Shown: in pieces, positions 13,464 to 24,539 of the stretch | Layout of the letters: each line of letters begins with the position of its first letter | Numbering within the stretch: the stretch's first letter is position 1 | NCBI RefSeq assembly: GCF_963678635.1 | Contig: NC_087069.1 | Coordinates: 41,158,831 to 41,222,830 of the forward strand | Origin: Symsagittifera roscoffensis | Taxonomy: Eukaryota; Xenacoelomorpha; Acoela; Convolutidae | DNA length: 64,000 nucleotides | Direction of reading: 5' to 3' | Translations under genes and position numbers: made by a program | Notes under the pieces: model-generated | Seen by the model: the letters and a program-made list of their open reading frames with translations, nothing else | The model's database searches: none | What the model was told of the DNA's origin: nothing

Positions 13464-14182
13464 GCCGATGGATGACAGCAATTGATTTTCTCGTGTATGT
13501 TTGTTAGATAAGTGTTCTTTCTCGGTTAGACCCTGATTGTGTTTGTAAAGGACTATTCATGGCTCGAAGATGTTTTAACTTTTTTTAAAAAAAACATGAC
13601 TGAACTACCGAAGTGAAAATGAGAGAATGAAAATAATGAAATGGTTATAAAAGAGAACGAGATCAAAAAAGAATGGCATGGCTCAAGTAGGTCAAAGCTA
13701 ACAATTTTTTAGGTGAGGCTATTAAATTTATTTGATTTTTAACGCATTACACCTAAGATCACGTTAAGAATGCAATTGAAGACCCAATTTTGTAGGTTTA
13801 AGGTATAGCTTTAATATAGGGGCTACGAGCTCAAGCAGTCAGGTTCAAGTTTCTTGTTTGTTTTCCAAAACAAATTTTGTCACGATGTTGAACTTTCTTT
13901 CCATGATTCATAGCAGTCATTAAATTAACCCTCCTTTTAAGAAAACAGTAGAGTATTTGTAAATTGTACCCGGGGGAAAAAGTAACTAAAAACCCATATA
14001 AATGTTATTTATCATTGATGATAAATTATCTTTGGTGATTAAGTCTTATCATTAAGGCTAAGGCGTTCGTAATGTTGTCACATAGTTATTTAGTTTGGGG
14101 ACGGATGATCTGTCTCGTGTACCGTGATCAGTCATTCTTCAACAATCTGCCTTAGAAACCAGTTGGTTGTTATTCATTTATT

Positions 14183-15160
14183 ATGTACTCTTCTATTGAA
14201 ACGGATATTGACTTTTGCGATGATTTTTGGGGTATATCTTTGAATGATAAACGTTTAGCTGGAGCCGGAGCAAAAACATCCGCACAGACAGGGACCTATT
14301 TAACTATCAAAAATACAAAATAGAAGAAAAGAGAATTTTAAAGTATCGACAAAAACTTATCTTGTCAACTTGTAAAATGGAGTTTATGGCGGACAGTTAC
14401 ATAAAATACAAAACATTAACGAAAAAAAACTTGCCAAAGTGACTGAAAAATTTAGAAAAAAAAACAAAAAAAAATCTAAAAAATCTTCATGCTCGGAAAA
14501 GGAGTGCAAAAGTGAAAACGATGACAACTGTCGGGTTGTGTAAATTTAGTAACTCGTTAAATAATCGAGACTACAAAAAATGGTCGAAGTAATGTATGAG
14601 CAATCCCCTGGTTATTTCAAACCGTTCCGTAAAATTTACAATTTTTTCATCCTGAATCATTAACCCAATTTCTCTGTCTTCGCTAAAATAGATTTTTGCA
14701 ATCATTCGTTTGACAACGAAAAACATTATCATGTGCTGGTCGAATTCTACAAAGAGTCTACCGATTTACTAATCAAGTTGACTTCAAAGCCTTCGTCGTA
14801 CCTTGCCTTCTCTACATTCAGATATTGAATTTTGGGCTGCTCCAGGTATCAACTGTCTGGCCCTCTGATGGAAAAAATAAAAATAGCTGGTAATTATAAC
14901 TCTATTAACAATTTAGATGTCAGTAGTTCCATTTCGCTGACATTTGCCTCAAGTTTGCTTCGGATCGCAGACTAAATTTTTTCAAACTCAAACTGACATG
15001 ATTACTAACGTAACAATTGAACACTTTACTAATATTTGGAGTGGTGAAAATGCTGAGTTTTCTTGAGATAACTTTGAGTGGGTTTGGTTGTATGGAAATT
15101 GATTCAAACAATTTGTTTATGAATTTTATCATGATGAAAAAAATTAGGTTTTAAAATTTC
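14183..15160 (+). pseudogene. P1 copy of an unknown plus-strand Polinton gene
   Basis: An ATG at 14,183 opens a short frame ending in a TGTYLTIKNTK segment. Downstream fragments in shifting frames give MVEVMYEQSPGYFKPF (14,582 on) and, near 15,020-15,130, IEHFTNIWSGENAEF and a terminal IDSN.LFMNF-type segment. Each fragment has a counterpart in the same order in P3 (48,571-49,290). I do not recognise the family. It is the only gene of the element read on the opposite strand and converges on the protease. Stops and frameshifts make this copy a pseudogene. Confidence 0.65.
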
Positions 15161-15519
15161 TTCTATTTATGAGCAAATGTGATTACACCTGCGAGAGGCG
15201 CTACCGAGGAGCGTAGCGATGAGCAACGCCGCGTTAGCTATTACCCGCTAAACCAAATGGACATGCCTTAATAATTCAAAGGACTTGATCTGAAACTTTT
15301 CGCGGTTCACATAAACTTGTAAAAAAAGAAAATCTGTTGTTGATAAAAATTTTAAAAAAAATGAATTTTTAGGTTTTACGAAAAACATCAATTAATAGCT
15401 TAGAATATTATATGCTTAGCAAATCTTATCAAATCACGATCTTTAGGTTTGAAACCTATTGGAAATCTATTTGTAATTATAACATGACCAACATAAAAAC
15501 AATGAAGTCTACATAACAC

Positions 15520-15800
15520 TCAATTGGCTGATTGTATGGGTTTTTCATCAGTAGTTGATTTCACTCGTGAATTGTACGTCGCATAATCTTGTACACGAGG
15601 GGATAATTATATAATCTTTTACCTGGAGTTTCTGCGAACAGTATCTGCCCTCCAGCTTGAGCAAAAAGCAACCAGTGGGTTCCAGGTTGATCCGAGGGTG
15701 AGTCACTCATAATCATGAACGTATTGTCGCTTTTCAGTACTGAAGAGCATGGAAAATTTGCAGCAAAATAACTCTAAAGCGATGTTTCCAATGTTAACAA
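15520..15800 (-). pseudogene. P1 adenain-like cysteine protease (relic)
   Basis: The minus strand around 15,640-15,710 encodes SDQPGTHWLLFAQAG, equivalent to SDQPGVHWLLFARAD in the P3 protease; HW contains the catalytic histidine of adenovirus-type (C5) proteases. The position normally holding Asp reads FAE here. The distal part around the catalytic cysteine (15,540-15,560) is poorly preserved. It sits just downstream of the capsid gene, as in P3. Confidence 0.65.
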
Positions 15801-15837
15801 CGGTGAATAAGTTCAATAATTTGAAAGTTGTCTATGG

Positions 15838-16745
15838 CTAGCTTAGGTCATGAGTGTTTTTTTTGGTATTTTTTCTATACGAACCCACAGAAACTGTTGA
15901 TGCACGCTTTCCACTAATTAATAATTTGACGTTATTACCGAGACTTGCGTCTAATTTGAGTTCGATTGAAATAGTGCAATTTTGGAATTCAGGAAAATCG
16001 TGTGAATCCTGCTGAGTAGACGTGAGATCAAAAGCCAAAACATAATGATTATCATATTTAGCGACTGATTTTATGACTAGTGTTCAAAACAAAATCAAGA
16101 GCTTCAAGCGTTTTGCAAAAAAAATTTTGGTGTCTGTGATTGAGATTGGCGTTCCGCCAATGGGTAGGCCGTTTCTGTACACAATGATCGCATTCAACCC
16201 AAACTTCTGGTAATGAAAAGGGTTAAACCTAATAGTACCCAAAAATGCTTCGTTTATGCTCCTTGTTAGAATCATTCTTCGAACAAGTTCTTTTGCGAAA
16301 ACATCCTCTTGTCGCCAGCTTTGTACTCCTGCAGTTGCGAGAAATGTTATTGGCACTACTTCGATTTGATTGTAACAGGTCGGGTACTTCAACAAAGTTT
16401 TTTCTAACGATAAGAGAACATAGTCAGTCACAGTCATCTTTCGGACATAGAGACTAGCTTCGATTGGTTGAATTTTGTAAGGTTTATCTGCATCTTCAGA
16501 TATGACAACAAAATTGTTAGGAGAACGTCTAAGAGACAATCTAATTGTCACGCTGCTAAGTAGATGCTTGTCACACGACAATAAGTCGCAAGCAATTTTA
16601 TTAAATAGCTTCAGCTCGATCGAGTTTGCAACGAGATCTTTATGCTCCGTAACAGCCTAAGCCTTCCTTCCATTACCGTCAATAGCTGATTGGTTTTCCT
16701 TATAATACTAACCTTGGTAAGCCAACAATGTTTTCTTGGCATCAT
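15838..16745 (-). pseudogene. P1 F54H12.2-type Polinton capsid protein (relic)
   Basis: Two frames cover the C-terminal two thirds of the family. 16,084-16,581 contains DKHLLSSVTIRLSLRRS, then EASLYVRKMTVTD and NPFHYQKFGLNAIIVYRNG, all family landmarks (the 'HNPFNFKNYDLN..VYVNG' type region). 15,838-16,038 contains MAFDLTSTQQDSHDF, the FAFDLT motif, followed by an IELKL...VTVSV-type strand. This is the capsid protein family annotated as F54H12.2-like in animals. A frameshift near 16,060 and a ragged 5' end near 16,650-16,745 mark it as decayed. P3 carries a diverged copy at 49,794-51,049. Confidence 0.82.
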
Positions 16746-16759
16746 TATTGAATGAAAAC

Positions 16760-17445
16760 TCGGTACTCATCCTAAATACTATCTTCATAATATGAATTCA
16801 CGCTCCCAAATACTGAATCTCAAACTAAAATCCCATATACTGAATCTCAAATACTGAATCCCAAATACTGACCTAAATCGATGATATGTCAACCCACTAA
16901 TGAATTAATCCAATTACCGAAATAACCCAATGAATTAATTCGGTGTTGTGTTTCTAAAACTAGAATCCCAAAAACTGCTTACAAATACTAAAGTTGTCCA
17001 ATATTTTCAGATTGGTTCGTGGATTCTGCTGATAAGTCGTGGATTCTGTTAAGTCCTTGCTTTTAAATTCCGCAAGTGCATATGCAAATTCAGTATTAAA
17101 CAAATTTCCGAATTCTTTTACAGTTTGCGGAATCCGCTTACAGTTGCGGATTCCGCTTACAACTTTTGCAGATTCCACTTACATTTGCGCATTCTTTTTA
17201 CATTGTGCGGAATCCACTTACAGCTCTGGAATCCAGAACAACTAGCTATGTTTGCTTGTTGCGGAATCCGCAAAAAATTAAATGTGCCGCCAAAATTTAC
17301 CTTACAAGTATATGTACGCGGAATGCACGTAAACCTTGTATGTGGAATCCACTTACATTTTGGAACATGTTTGAACACTTGTCTCTGGAATCCAGGAATA
17401 CACCGACACAAAATTGTGCGCCTATCCAGTGCACAGTTTGGCCTC
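16760..17445. repeat. Dispersed GCGGAATCC-rich repeat, copy 1
   Basis: Begins with copies of CAAATACTGAATC, then imperfect repeats of GCGGAATCCGCTTACA and GGATTCCGCTTACA, and closes with GTGCGCCTATCCAGTGCACA.TTTGGCCTCGT. The same succession, including the closing words, occurs at 59,200-60,735 inside a host intron, so this is a repeat family. Open frames within it (17,125-17,520, 17,157-17,585) are by-products of the repeats. Confidence 0.7.
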
Positions 17446-17446
17446 G

Positions 17447-18700
17447 TAAGGGACAGCGATGTTGCAATTCGATATAAACAAAGCTTTCTCAAAAAAGAAC
17501 AGCTCTCAAAATCGAGATGACTTGAACATATGCATTGCAGATCGAGGTAATAGAGCAAAAGATGGCTGAGTTGTCGGGGATTCAAAGATCAAGTATACGC
17601 TATGGTATATTGGTATAAGGGAGTCCATAACACAACCCAAACCCGAAAATCTCTGGTTCCAGGTTACCATAGCTTACGTTGTATTCTTTTTTCCCTATTT
17701 TGGTCCAGGGGTTGTGTAACGGCCGCAAGCTTGATTGTGTAATCATTCAATTGGAACGGCTAAGTTGTAGCTTATTATAAAACCATTTCTGAACGTTTTC
17801 GGAAGCAGTCAAAATTAACCCGCGCATTTTGAAAGCATAAAAAATAACTGAGGGTCTTGATGTTGTTTGATAATTAATGTTCAAAAAAGCATTTTCCATA
17901 AAAGGCACTCAAAAGGAATGTTCAGATATGCGTTTTGAAAGAGCACGCTAATACGTTTCTCGGATGGTCCCTAATTTGAGCAGATTCGCTAAAATATGAT
18001 CCATTCTTTCAATTTGAACACTCAGAATGCCTTCAGTTTACCACTATATTTAGCTTTTGAGCCGGGCCTTCATTTCATTTTTTCCTCTCTTGGATTCGTT
18101 TTGTAGATTCTGATCAAGCTAAATATGCTCGTGAAAATCCAAATAAAAAACATCTGGGCATGCAGCGATCCAAAATTGATTAATATTCTTTTGAAATTTA
18201 CTTGCATAACTGCACTTTAACTGCTTCAACTTGAAAATATAATCGTTACAAGAGTTTCGGTCAAGAAAAAAAAACAAAAACAGGTTCTATATAAAATAAA
18301 TTGTTACCCCAATTGCCGTTTTCAAGCTCTAAATGCTCATCTTCCATACAATTCTGTAAATTTCGGATCTTTTCTTTTGATCATAGTTTCATTTGCATAT
18401 CCTTTCCTGGCTTTCTTTCTTTCAGTCGAACGTTTGTCAAGCTAAAAAAATTTTTCATTATAAGTAAACCGAAAACGTTTCACACAATACTTTGGACTAA
18501 CACTTGGTTTGTGTCAACTAGTTTAGTTTCCGGGAGCTATTTATACTAAACCAGGGATTGTGCCCAATACGAATATTTCATTATAAGTAAATTGGTGAAA
18601 ATCAACAAGCTTCAGCCGAAGCATAAAAAGGGCGTTCAGTTAAAATTACCTCAAAAGATATGTTGTAAAGATGGTTTTTTGTTTATTGTTTCATTTTTCT
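17447..18700 (+). repeat. P2 left-flank repeat
   Basis: Direct counterpart of 7,775-9,400; shares the landmarks described there in the same order, with small deletions. Noncoding. Confidence 0.75.
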
Positions 18701-19480
18701 TCGCGCTGTTTTTTAGATGGTCTTTCTGAAGCTTCCGGTGAAACAAATGGGTTTTTTATTGTGGGACCTTTGCGGATTCGGCTACTAGTAGCTTCTTCTT
18801 CTAGCAGCTCTCTTTCTGAGTAGGGACGCGGTAAAAATCGCCAATACGGAAGTTGAAATGCGGGCGAAGTGATATCAGCTTCATTGTATCAGTCGGCCCA
18901 TTCGATGTTCATGTGAAGGTCTTTTAGAAATTTAGAAATGCTTTTTTTCGGAGGCCTTATTTCTAAAGGGAACTGTTGAAAACCGGCTACTAGAAGCTTC
19001 TTCTTCTTGCAGCTCTGTCTCTATGTAGGGCCGCTGCAAAAATACCCAATCCGGAAGTTTAAATTCGGTCGAATTGTTATCAGCTGCATTGTATGAGTTG
19101 GACCACTCGGTGTTCATGTAAATGTCTTATAGAGATGCATTTTTTCGACGGCCTTTTGCCCTAAGGGAACTGTCGAAATCCCCTTGAAAAAGAGAAAACG
19201 TTTTGAATCAAATGGTGATAATGCAGTTTTGCTTTGTTTCACTGTCATATTAAAGTGACCTTTTAAAATTATATTTTAGTTGTACACTCTCATTGTTTTC
19301 CCTCATTGTGTTTTTGAATGATGTGTCCCTGAAGGTTTGATGCACCAATTCTCGCTGCGCACTCCGTCCTATCCCTTTGGCACTCCGTGTTTGAGTGCCT
19401 TCTAAGTAGTAGCAAAATTATTATTCTTCTCCTCAAGGCAAGAAACAGTTTCATTTTACCGCAGCAACTCAATTTATACC
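18700..19480 (-). pseudogene. P2 tandem partial copies of the polymerase C-terminal exon
   Basis: A first partial copy (about 18,715-18,974) stops inside the exon, and at 18,975 the sequence jumps back to the start of the same segment (ACTAGAAGCTTCTTCTTC), giving a second copy that runs to about 19,390. Both encode the acidic tail (EEEASSS) and a MNTEW...SYNAADNN-type segment (frame 18,932-19,117). A third copy lies at 19,921-20,377. Confidence 0.7.
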
Positions 19481-19920
19481 GAACAAAAGTTTATCCATTT
19501 TACCAAAGACCAGAAGAGTCTGAATTATGATTTAAAAAGGAAAAAAAAAAGAAATAAGCTTTCAGATAAATTTCGAATCTTTTCTTTTCATCCTAGTTTC
19601 ATTTGCATAACCTTTCCTGGCTTTCTTTCTTTTAGTCGATGATTTGTCAAGCTGAAAAAGGTTTTATTAAAACTAAACCAAAAATGTTTCACACATAATT
19701 TTGAACTATTTTGGTTTAGGTCAACTAGAATAGTTGCCTGGAGCTATTTATTTCAAAACAAGGATTGAGCTCAATACGAATATTTTTTTACTAGTAAATT
19801 GGTAAAAATCATTAAGTTTAGGCCGAAGTATAAAAAGGACGAGCAGTATTAATCACCTCAAAAAATATATATTTCAAAATTTGCTTTTTGTTCATTGTTT
19901 GGCTTTGCTTTGCACTGTTT

Positions 19921-20377
19921 TTAGATGGTCTTTCTGAAGCTTCCGGTAAAACAAAGGGGTTTTTCTGTAGTGGGACGTTCACAGATGCGGCTACTAGAAG
20001 CTTCTTCTTCTAGCAGCTCAGTTTCTGAGTAGGGACGCGGTAAAAATCTCCAATACGGAATTTGATATTCGGGCGAAGTGTTATCAGCTTTCTTGTATGA
20101 GTCGGCCCACTCGGTGTTCATGTGAATGTCTTCTAGAAATATTTTCTTCTTCGGCGGCCTTATGTCTAAAGGGAGCTGTTGAAAAGCGGTAGAAAAGAGA
20201 ACACGTTTTAAATCGAATGGTGATAATCCAAGTTTATTTTGTTTAACTGTCAAATTAAGGTGAACTTTCAAAACTATATCATAGTTGTACACTCTCATTG
20301 TTTTCCCACTGAATATTGTGTCCCTGAAACTTTGGTGCACCAAGTCTCGCTGCGCACTCCATTTTATCCCTTTGGTA
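19921..20377 (-). pseudogene. P2 polymerase C-terminal exon, best preserved copy
   Basis: After a TTTGAG 3' splice site the frame reads TKGIKWSAQRDLVHQSFRD, continues with KLGLSPFDLKR and ends in an acidic EEEASSS tail and a basic RPTTEKP segment. The LSPFD.KR motif is the typical C-terminal landmark of Polinton and other protein-primed polymerases (LS..DDKR type). The P3 equivalent (42,485-43,052) contains AQRKLLHARFNECLF. This is part of polB, not a separate gene. Confidence 0.75.
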
Positions 20378-20722
20378 CTCAAATTTGAGTCCCATTTAAA
20401 CAGAAGCAAATTTTATATTTTTCTCTACACGGCAGGGGATAATTTCATTTCACTTCAGCAACTCAATTTATACAGAACAAGGAGCAAAATATCCTGAACT
20501 ATGGTTAAAAAAGAGGAAAAGATGAAAATTAGATTTTCAGATAAATCAATGTTTAGGCAAAATTGTATAATGTTGCCAAAATCAACTAAATGCTTGTTGT
20601 TTATTGCAACAAATTAAGGGGGGAGGTCGGTAGCGAGGTTGGTGGTGGTAGTGGTAGTTTTTTTTCTGTAAGAAGGGAGGAATGGGGATGGAAAAATGGC
20701 TTAAGTTGGGATTTTTACTTAC
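20378..20722 (-). other. polB intron in P2
   Basis: On the minus strand the upstream exon ends ...CTCAATG followed by GTAAGT (donor at 20,722-20,721), and the downstream exon begins after TTTGAG at 20,378. P3 has an intron at the corresponding place (43,053-43,335), though flanking sequence in P2 is decayed. Contains a (GGT)-rich stretch near 20,635-20,660. Confidence 0.6.
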
Positions 20723-21550
20723 CATTGAGGACGACCGAAATTAGTTTTGGTATTAGGGCGATGAATTCTCTGATCGGCTTCCCACCAGTCTCGTCTTTAA
20801 GCTTCAGCACAACTTTTTTATTTGTATCGTCAAACAGTAAATGGTCCTCATCGTAATTTGAAAAAACGAAGTCAGCTTTTTTTCTCTAAGCTTTGGTAGA
20901 TGTTTTCTATTTTTATGGCATATTTTGGATCACAGTAGTTCAAACTTAGGTTCAGTTTCATTTTTTGATAGTCAAATTGAAGCATTAAACGCTTGGCGAG
21001 GTCTAAGATGATCGCATCAACTATCATAGGTATGTCCCATAATAGTTTTGTTACTAAAAAGCTGATTGAGGCTCATTGATCGTCAATGAATTGAAAGCTC
21101 CTCATCGTGCTCAGAGCTTTATTTTGATGAAGTTCTCTCTCGTTCCTTACAATCTCCAGCTTCTTTCTTCCTGAATTAGACTCCAATGTCTTACCGAATG
21201 CTGTATTTTTAATCAGCTGGTAAAAGTTCTCCAGGAAGTTATTTACCGCGGCTATTCCTAGGTCTGATCCAGTGTCTTTGGCGCAACTGAAGAATTTTTC
21301 CGAGATGAGCTATTTTCACTCTCAGCTCGTGGTACAACTTTAGCGTAAGGTAACGTACAACTTTAGCGTAAGGTAACGCGTAAGGTAACGCAAAACTCCA
21401 GAAGATTTGGAACCTTTGCAGCGTACTGATTCCCAATTTTACCAACATGTCGACTTGCTCGTTGCTCATTGCACCGATGTCCACTACTTCACAAGAGGGG
21501 GCAAGAGGGTAATTAGCAAAGAAGTCATGAAGTTCTTCGGGTATGGTCAA
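20723..21550 (-). pseudogene. P2 family B DNA polymerase, palm fragment (relic)
   Basis: 21,239-21,550 gives EELHDFFANYPLAPSCEVVDI and MSNEQVDMLVKLGI, matching the P3 frame 44,002-44,253 (EDLHGYFQNFPIKPTKEVVT, STDQIEMLARVNV). Downstream (21,050-21,230) the minus strand has a KNTAFGKTLES-type motif B and a LLWDIPMIVDAIILDLAK-type segment; the DTDS metal site is not clean in this copy. A duplicated 20-bp block near 21,335-21,380 (CTTTAGCGTAAGGTAACG) interrupts it. Confidence 0.75.
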
Positions 21551-22079
21551 ATAATTTCAAGTATAAAAACCAACCCGGAGGTTTCGTTGGTGAGGACTAT
21601 GTATTACAATATTTTTTTTTCAACTATTGAGAAATCTTTTAAGGACAAAAGGAAGTGTTTCGAAACCCCCCGTACGAATTTTTTGAGTCAGGATATAGCT
21701 TGATGGTTCTGACAGCGCGCGTAAACCGACAACATGCCTTTCGTATCAATCGCTCACAAGATCCGATGTTCACGATCCAATCAGAGATTCAGGTCGGGCG
21801 TACAAACGTTTCGAAAGGCCTTTCCGGAACAATTACCTAGAGTGAAGTAGTGACGAAAAACTTCAAAACGGAAGCAAGTAATAGCACATCTGTAGTCAAG
21901 TACAAGTCTTGTTAAGGTAATCGCCAACTGAATCAGTGAAAACTTTTAGAGCTTGATTTTTAGGGCATCGACCTTTCTGTTTCAACTTACTGACTTTTTA
22001 GTGGAGTGACCGAGTTTTTCAAAATAGTCCTAGAGAAGAAGAAAATTTTCATGGGGCCAATTATCAACAAACTTTGCCA

Positions 22080-23040
22080 GCGGCGCTAGCATGAATCTAT
22101 ACGAAAAGACGAATCTCAAGTTTTCATAGTTTTTGATTTTTCCGTTTTTGTCCGCTAACGTTTTTATATATACTGAGACTGTCAAAGGTTTTCAAAATCA
22201 CTTTTTGCCAGTGCTTTGATTATAAAGATTAAATCATAATTTGACAAACTATGAGCTACCACTGGAATGTAATTTGTTGTTTTTTTAAACGTTCGACTCA
22301 TTATCTGCTCAGCCTAGGAACTTGTTGTTCTAATGGTTTTGATTAAGTACCACTTTAACATTGTCGAAAAATCGTTCTCACATATCTAACAAATCGTATC
22401 ATATTCCCGTTCCTGGCCTCTTATACCGGTGAAAGTTTAATCTTTCTTTTTTTTTCATGTAAATTTGTCTCGCTAACAATTCCAAGAGGCTAAATACTTC
22501 TTCCATCACAATCGCTCCTCTTTGAAGCTGAAACTTAACAGGTCTTTTTTTCCAAGTTTAATTACTGCTAAGGCGTAGCAGCACGGTTGATGAATTTCAA
22601 TTGTTTGATGCTAAGTTTTTACTGATCAATTTGCGGTCCGTATTCTGGTAAAAGCAGTGACCCCAAATTAGACTAGATTACTCTGGGTACATACCAACGC
22701 GCTGTTAAGTTTTTGAACTTGTGGTCATCTTTTCCCGGCTTGGGCATTGTAACGACGACATCTTCGTCTTGGTAGCACAGTTCTTGATGTCTTCTCAGAG
22801 TTTTGGATTAAGCGCTTGTGTGGAAACATTTGCGGTAAGTCTCATAATAGGACCGGTGCACTTTGTGCCGCATGTACTCGAGCAGTATCTGGAGATCACT
22901 TATCAATACTTTGTGATAATTTGACCCCTCTGTCAGCAGCAACAATTCCACAATCAGATTAATAGTGAACCTGCTCGACACTCTTGAGGGAAACAATTCG
23001 CCATCGTTGAACCTGAACGGAAAAATAAATTTTTTATCTG
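22080..23040 (-). pseudogene. P2 polymerase middle and zinc-finger fragment (relic)
   Basis: Direct homologue of 10,594-11,530 in P1. The minus frame 22,808-22,996 has FTINLIVELLLLTEGSNYHK and a YRKCFHTSA finger remnant, equivalent to the INLLLL.N segment and C2H2 finger before the exonuclease domain in Polinton polymerases. Frames broken throughout. Confidence 0.7.
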
Positions 23041-23689
23041 GTTTTGTTGTGAAATTTAAAAAGGTTGGAATAGGTGAAGAAAAGTATTAGGGAGGCTTTA
23101 CGACTTTTAAAAGGCAAGTGGAATTTTTTCACCGAAGGAAGTTTTTTTTTCAATTGTTCAGCCATCCATATCCATCAGACCCATTGGCATTTCGTAGTCC
23201 TCATTGATTTTCACAGTTCCTTCCTTGTCGAGATCGTAGGTTGAAACTTTGTTTTTTCCAGCCATCGCCTAAATTACAAAACACCTCCCTTTCGGTACAG
23301 TCAAGTGAAAAAAATAATAGTTTCCTACCATATTAACGGAGAACGTCACTTTTTTTTCTAAAAAATGCAGTGAATTTACCAAAAACTGCCAAAAATCAAT
23401 TAACATTAAACCAGTAAATTATATTTGATCTCGAGCATAGTTTTATTGGTCGGGTTCAAAAAAAAATTCAATCATTTTTACTCTCATATAAATGTCTGAT
23501 GATAACTTTTCAGGAGCTACCTGATGCCTAATTTGGGAAAATCTAGAAAATAAAAAACTTATGAAGCATAAAAGTTGTGTTACGAATGTAGCATAAAAAA
23601 ACATAGCATAATTGGGGAAAGCCTAGAAAATAAAAAAAAACGTTTGTAGCATAAAAAAAAAACGAATAAAAAGTTGCGATTTTTTGAGA

Positions 23690-24060
23690 AGTATGAGAGC
23701 GTTTAATTCCTCCTTGTATTGCATCATGACTTGAAGCAAATCCATTTCATTTTAACCAACGTTGAGATCGTATCGGCGCAATTTCTTCTTGAACACGCTT
23801 TTAGTTGGGGCAACGGATGGGGACGTCGCAATGCCATCCAATGCGTGCTTCTCCAGCAGATTTTGTTGATAGCTCTCCCCATAGGGAAATATTGTATTGC
23901 AATAGAGGCAATGACAATTGAAAATCTTGCCATGTGCCAGCTCACCATGCTCTCGGGCTTCCGACAAACTCTCGAATGTTTCGAGACACTCATTGCAAAC
24001 AAGCAAGGAACAATTGTTGAGATTGAAGTAGAGTTCGGCTTCGTTTCTTGAAGTTACTTG
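23690..24060 (-). pseudogene. P2 polymerase N-terminal C2H2 segment
   Basis: Frame 23,752-24,006 has two CxxC...H-type units: CNECLETFESLSEAREHGELAH and CLYCNTIFPYGESYQQNLLEKH (shown as separate segments). P3 shows the same layout near 46,760-46,830, with TFE/SFETL..AREH and CNTLFPF. I therefore place it in the polB N-terminal region rather than calling a stand-alone zinc-finger gene. Confidence 0.6.
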
Positions 24061-24339
24061 AGTAAATCAGGAAATTTTCAAAATTGAAGTAAAACTTGTT
24101 TTGAAGAAAAAAAAACGAGAAGTTACTAGGATTAGAAAATAGCAGTTTCGCGAGTAAGGACAAGCAGAAGCCATTAACGAGAGTTATACGTCGACGTGAA
24201 ATTGACAATAAGTACTTTCCTTTCCAAAAATTGAGTTTTCTACAGCTTTACAATTCTGATCACCTCGATCAATATCAAGGGTTTTGTATAATAATGAGGT
24301 TCATTCGTTTTTTCTTTTGATGATCACTTTAAGGGGTAG

Positions 24340-24539
24340 NNNNNNNNNNNNNNNNNNNNNNNNNNNNNNNNNNNNNNNNNNNNNNNNNNNNNNNNNNNNN
24401 NNNNNNNNNNNNNNNNNNNNNNNNNNNNNNNNNNNNNNNNNNNNNNNNNNNNNNNNNNNNNNNNNNNNNNNNNNNNNNNNNNNNNNNNNNNNNNNNNNNN
24501 NNNNNNNNNNNNNNNNNNNNNNNNNNNNNNNNNNNNNNN
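24340..24539. other. Assembly gap (200 N)
   Basis: Exactly 200 N bases, the usual placeholder for a gap of unknown length. Linkage of P2 to the Gag-like ORF on the other side is therefore unproven. Confidence 0.98.

Larger units (their letters stand above)
7770..16745 (-). mobile_element. Degraded Polinton/Maverick relic P1
   Basis: The gene fragments follow the order seen in the fuller element P3 (42,055-57,077): polymerase C-terminus, polymerase middle and zinc-finger parts, an unknown segment, a plus-strand gene, protease, then the F54H12.2-type capsid protein. The integrase/ATPase half is missing; homology ends near 16,745, where a GCGGAATCC repeat begins. The polymerase palm with DTDS is deleted relative to P2. 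The left flank (7,775-9,400) matches 17,447-18,700 in P2, so P1 and P2 belong to one family, distinct from P3 in its flank. Exact ends and target duplication were not resolved. Confidence 0.75.
17447..24339 (-). mobile_element. Degraded Polinton/Maverick relic P2
   Basis: Same left flank and orientation as P1. On the minus strand it holds tandem copies of the polymerase C-terminal exon, the polB intron, a palm fragment, middle and zinc-finger fragments, and an N-terminal C2H2 segment, and then meets a 200-N gap at 24,340. Nothing of the capsid, integrase or ATPase genes is present before the gap. Compared with P1 it keeps the palm region but has expanded its polymerase 3' end. Confidence 0.75.

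Noticed and set aside
17125-17585. ORFs of 103-142 codons on both strands
   Set aside because: Generated by the repeating GCGGAATCC unit; the same repeat at 59,200-60,735 has different frames.
7775-18700. The P1 and P2 left flanks as LTRs of one large element
   Set aside because: Each flank is followed by its own polymerase copy in the same orientation, and the sequence between them ends in a foreign repeat; two insertions of one Polinton family explain this better.
19921-20409. A separate conserved Polinton gene next to polB
   Set aside because: The LSPFD.KR motif and the preceding intron show it to be the polymerase C-terminus.
23752-24006. Stand-alone C2H2 zinc-finger gene
   Set aside because: Its spacing and neighbours match the N-terminal zinc-finger region of the Polinton polymerase in P3.
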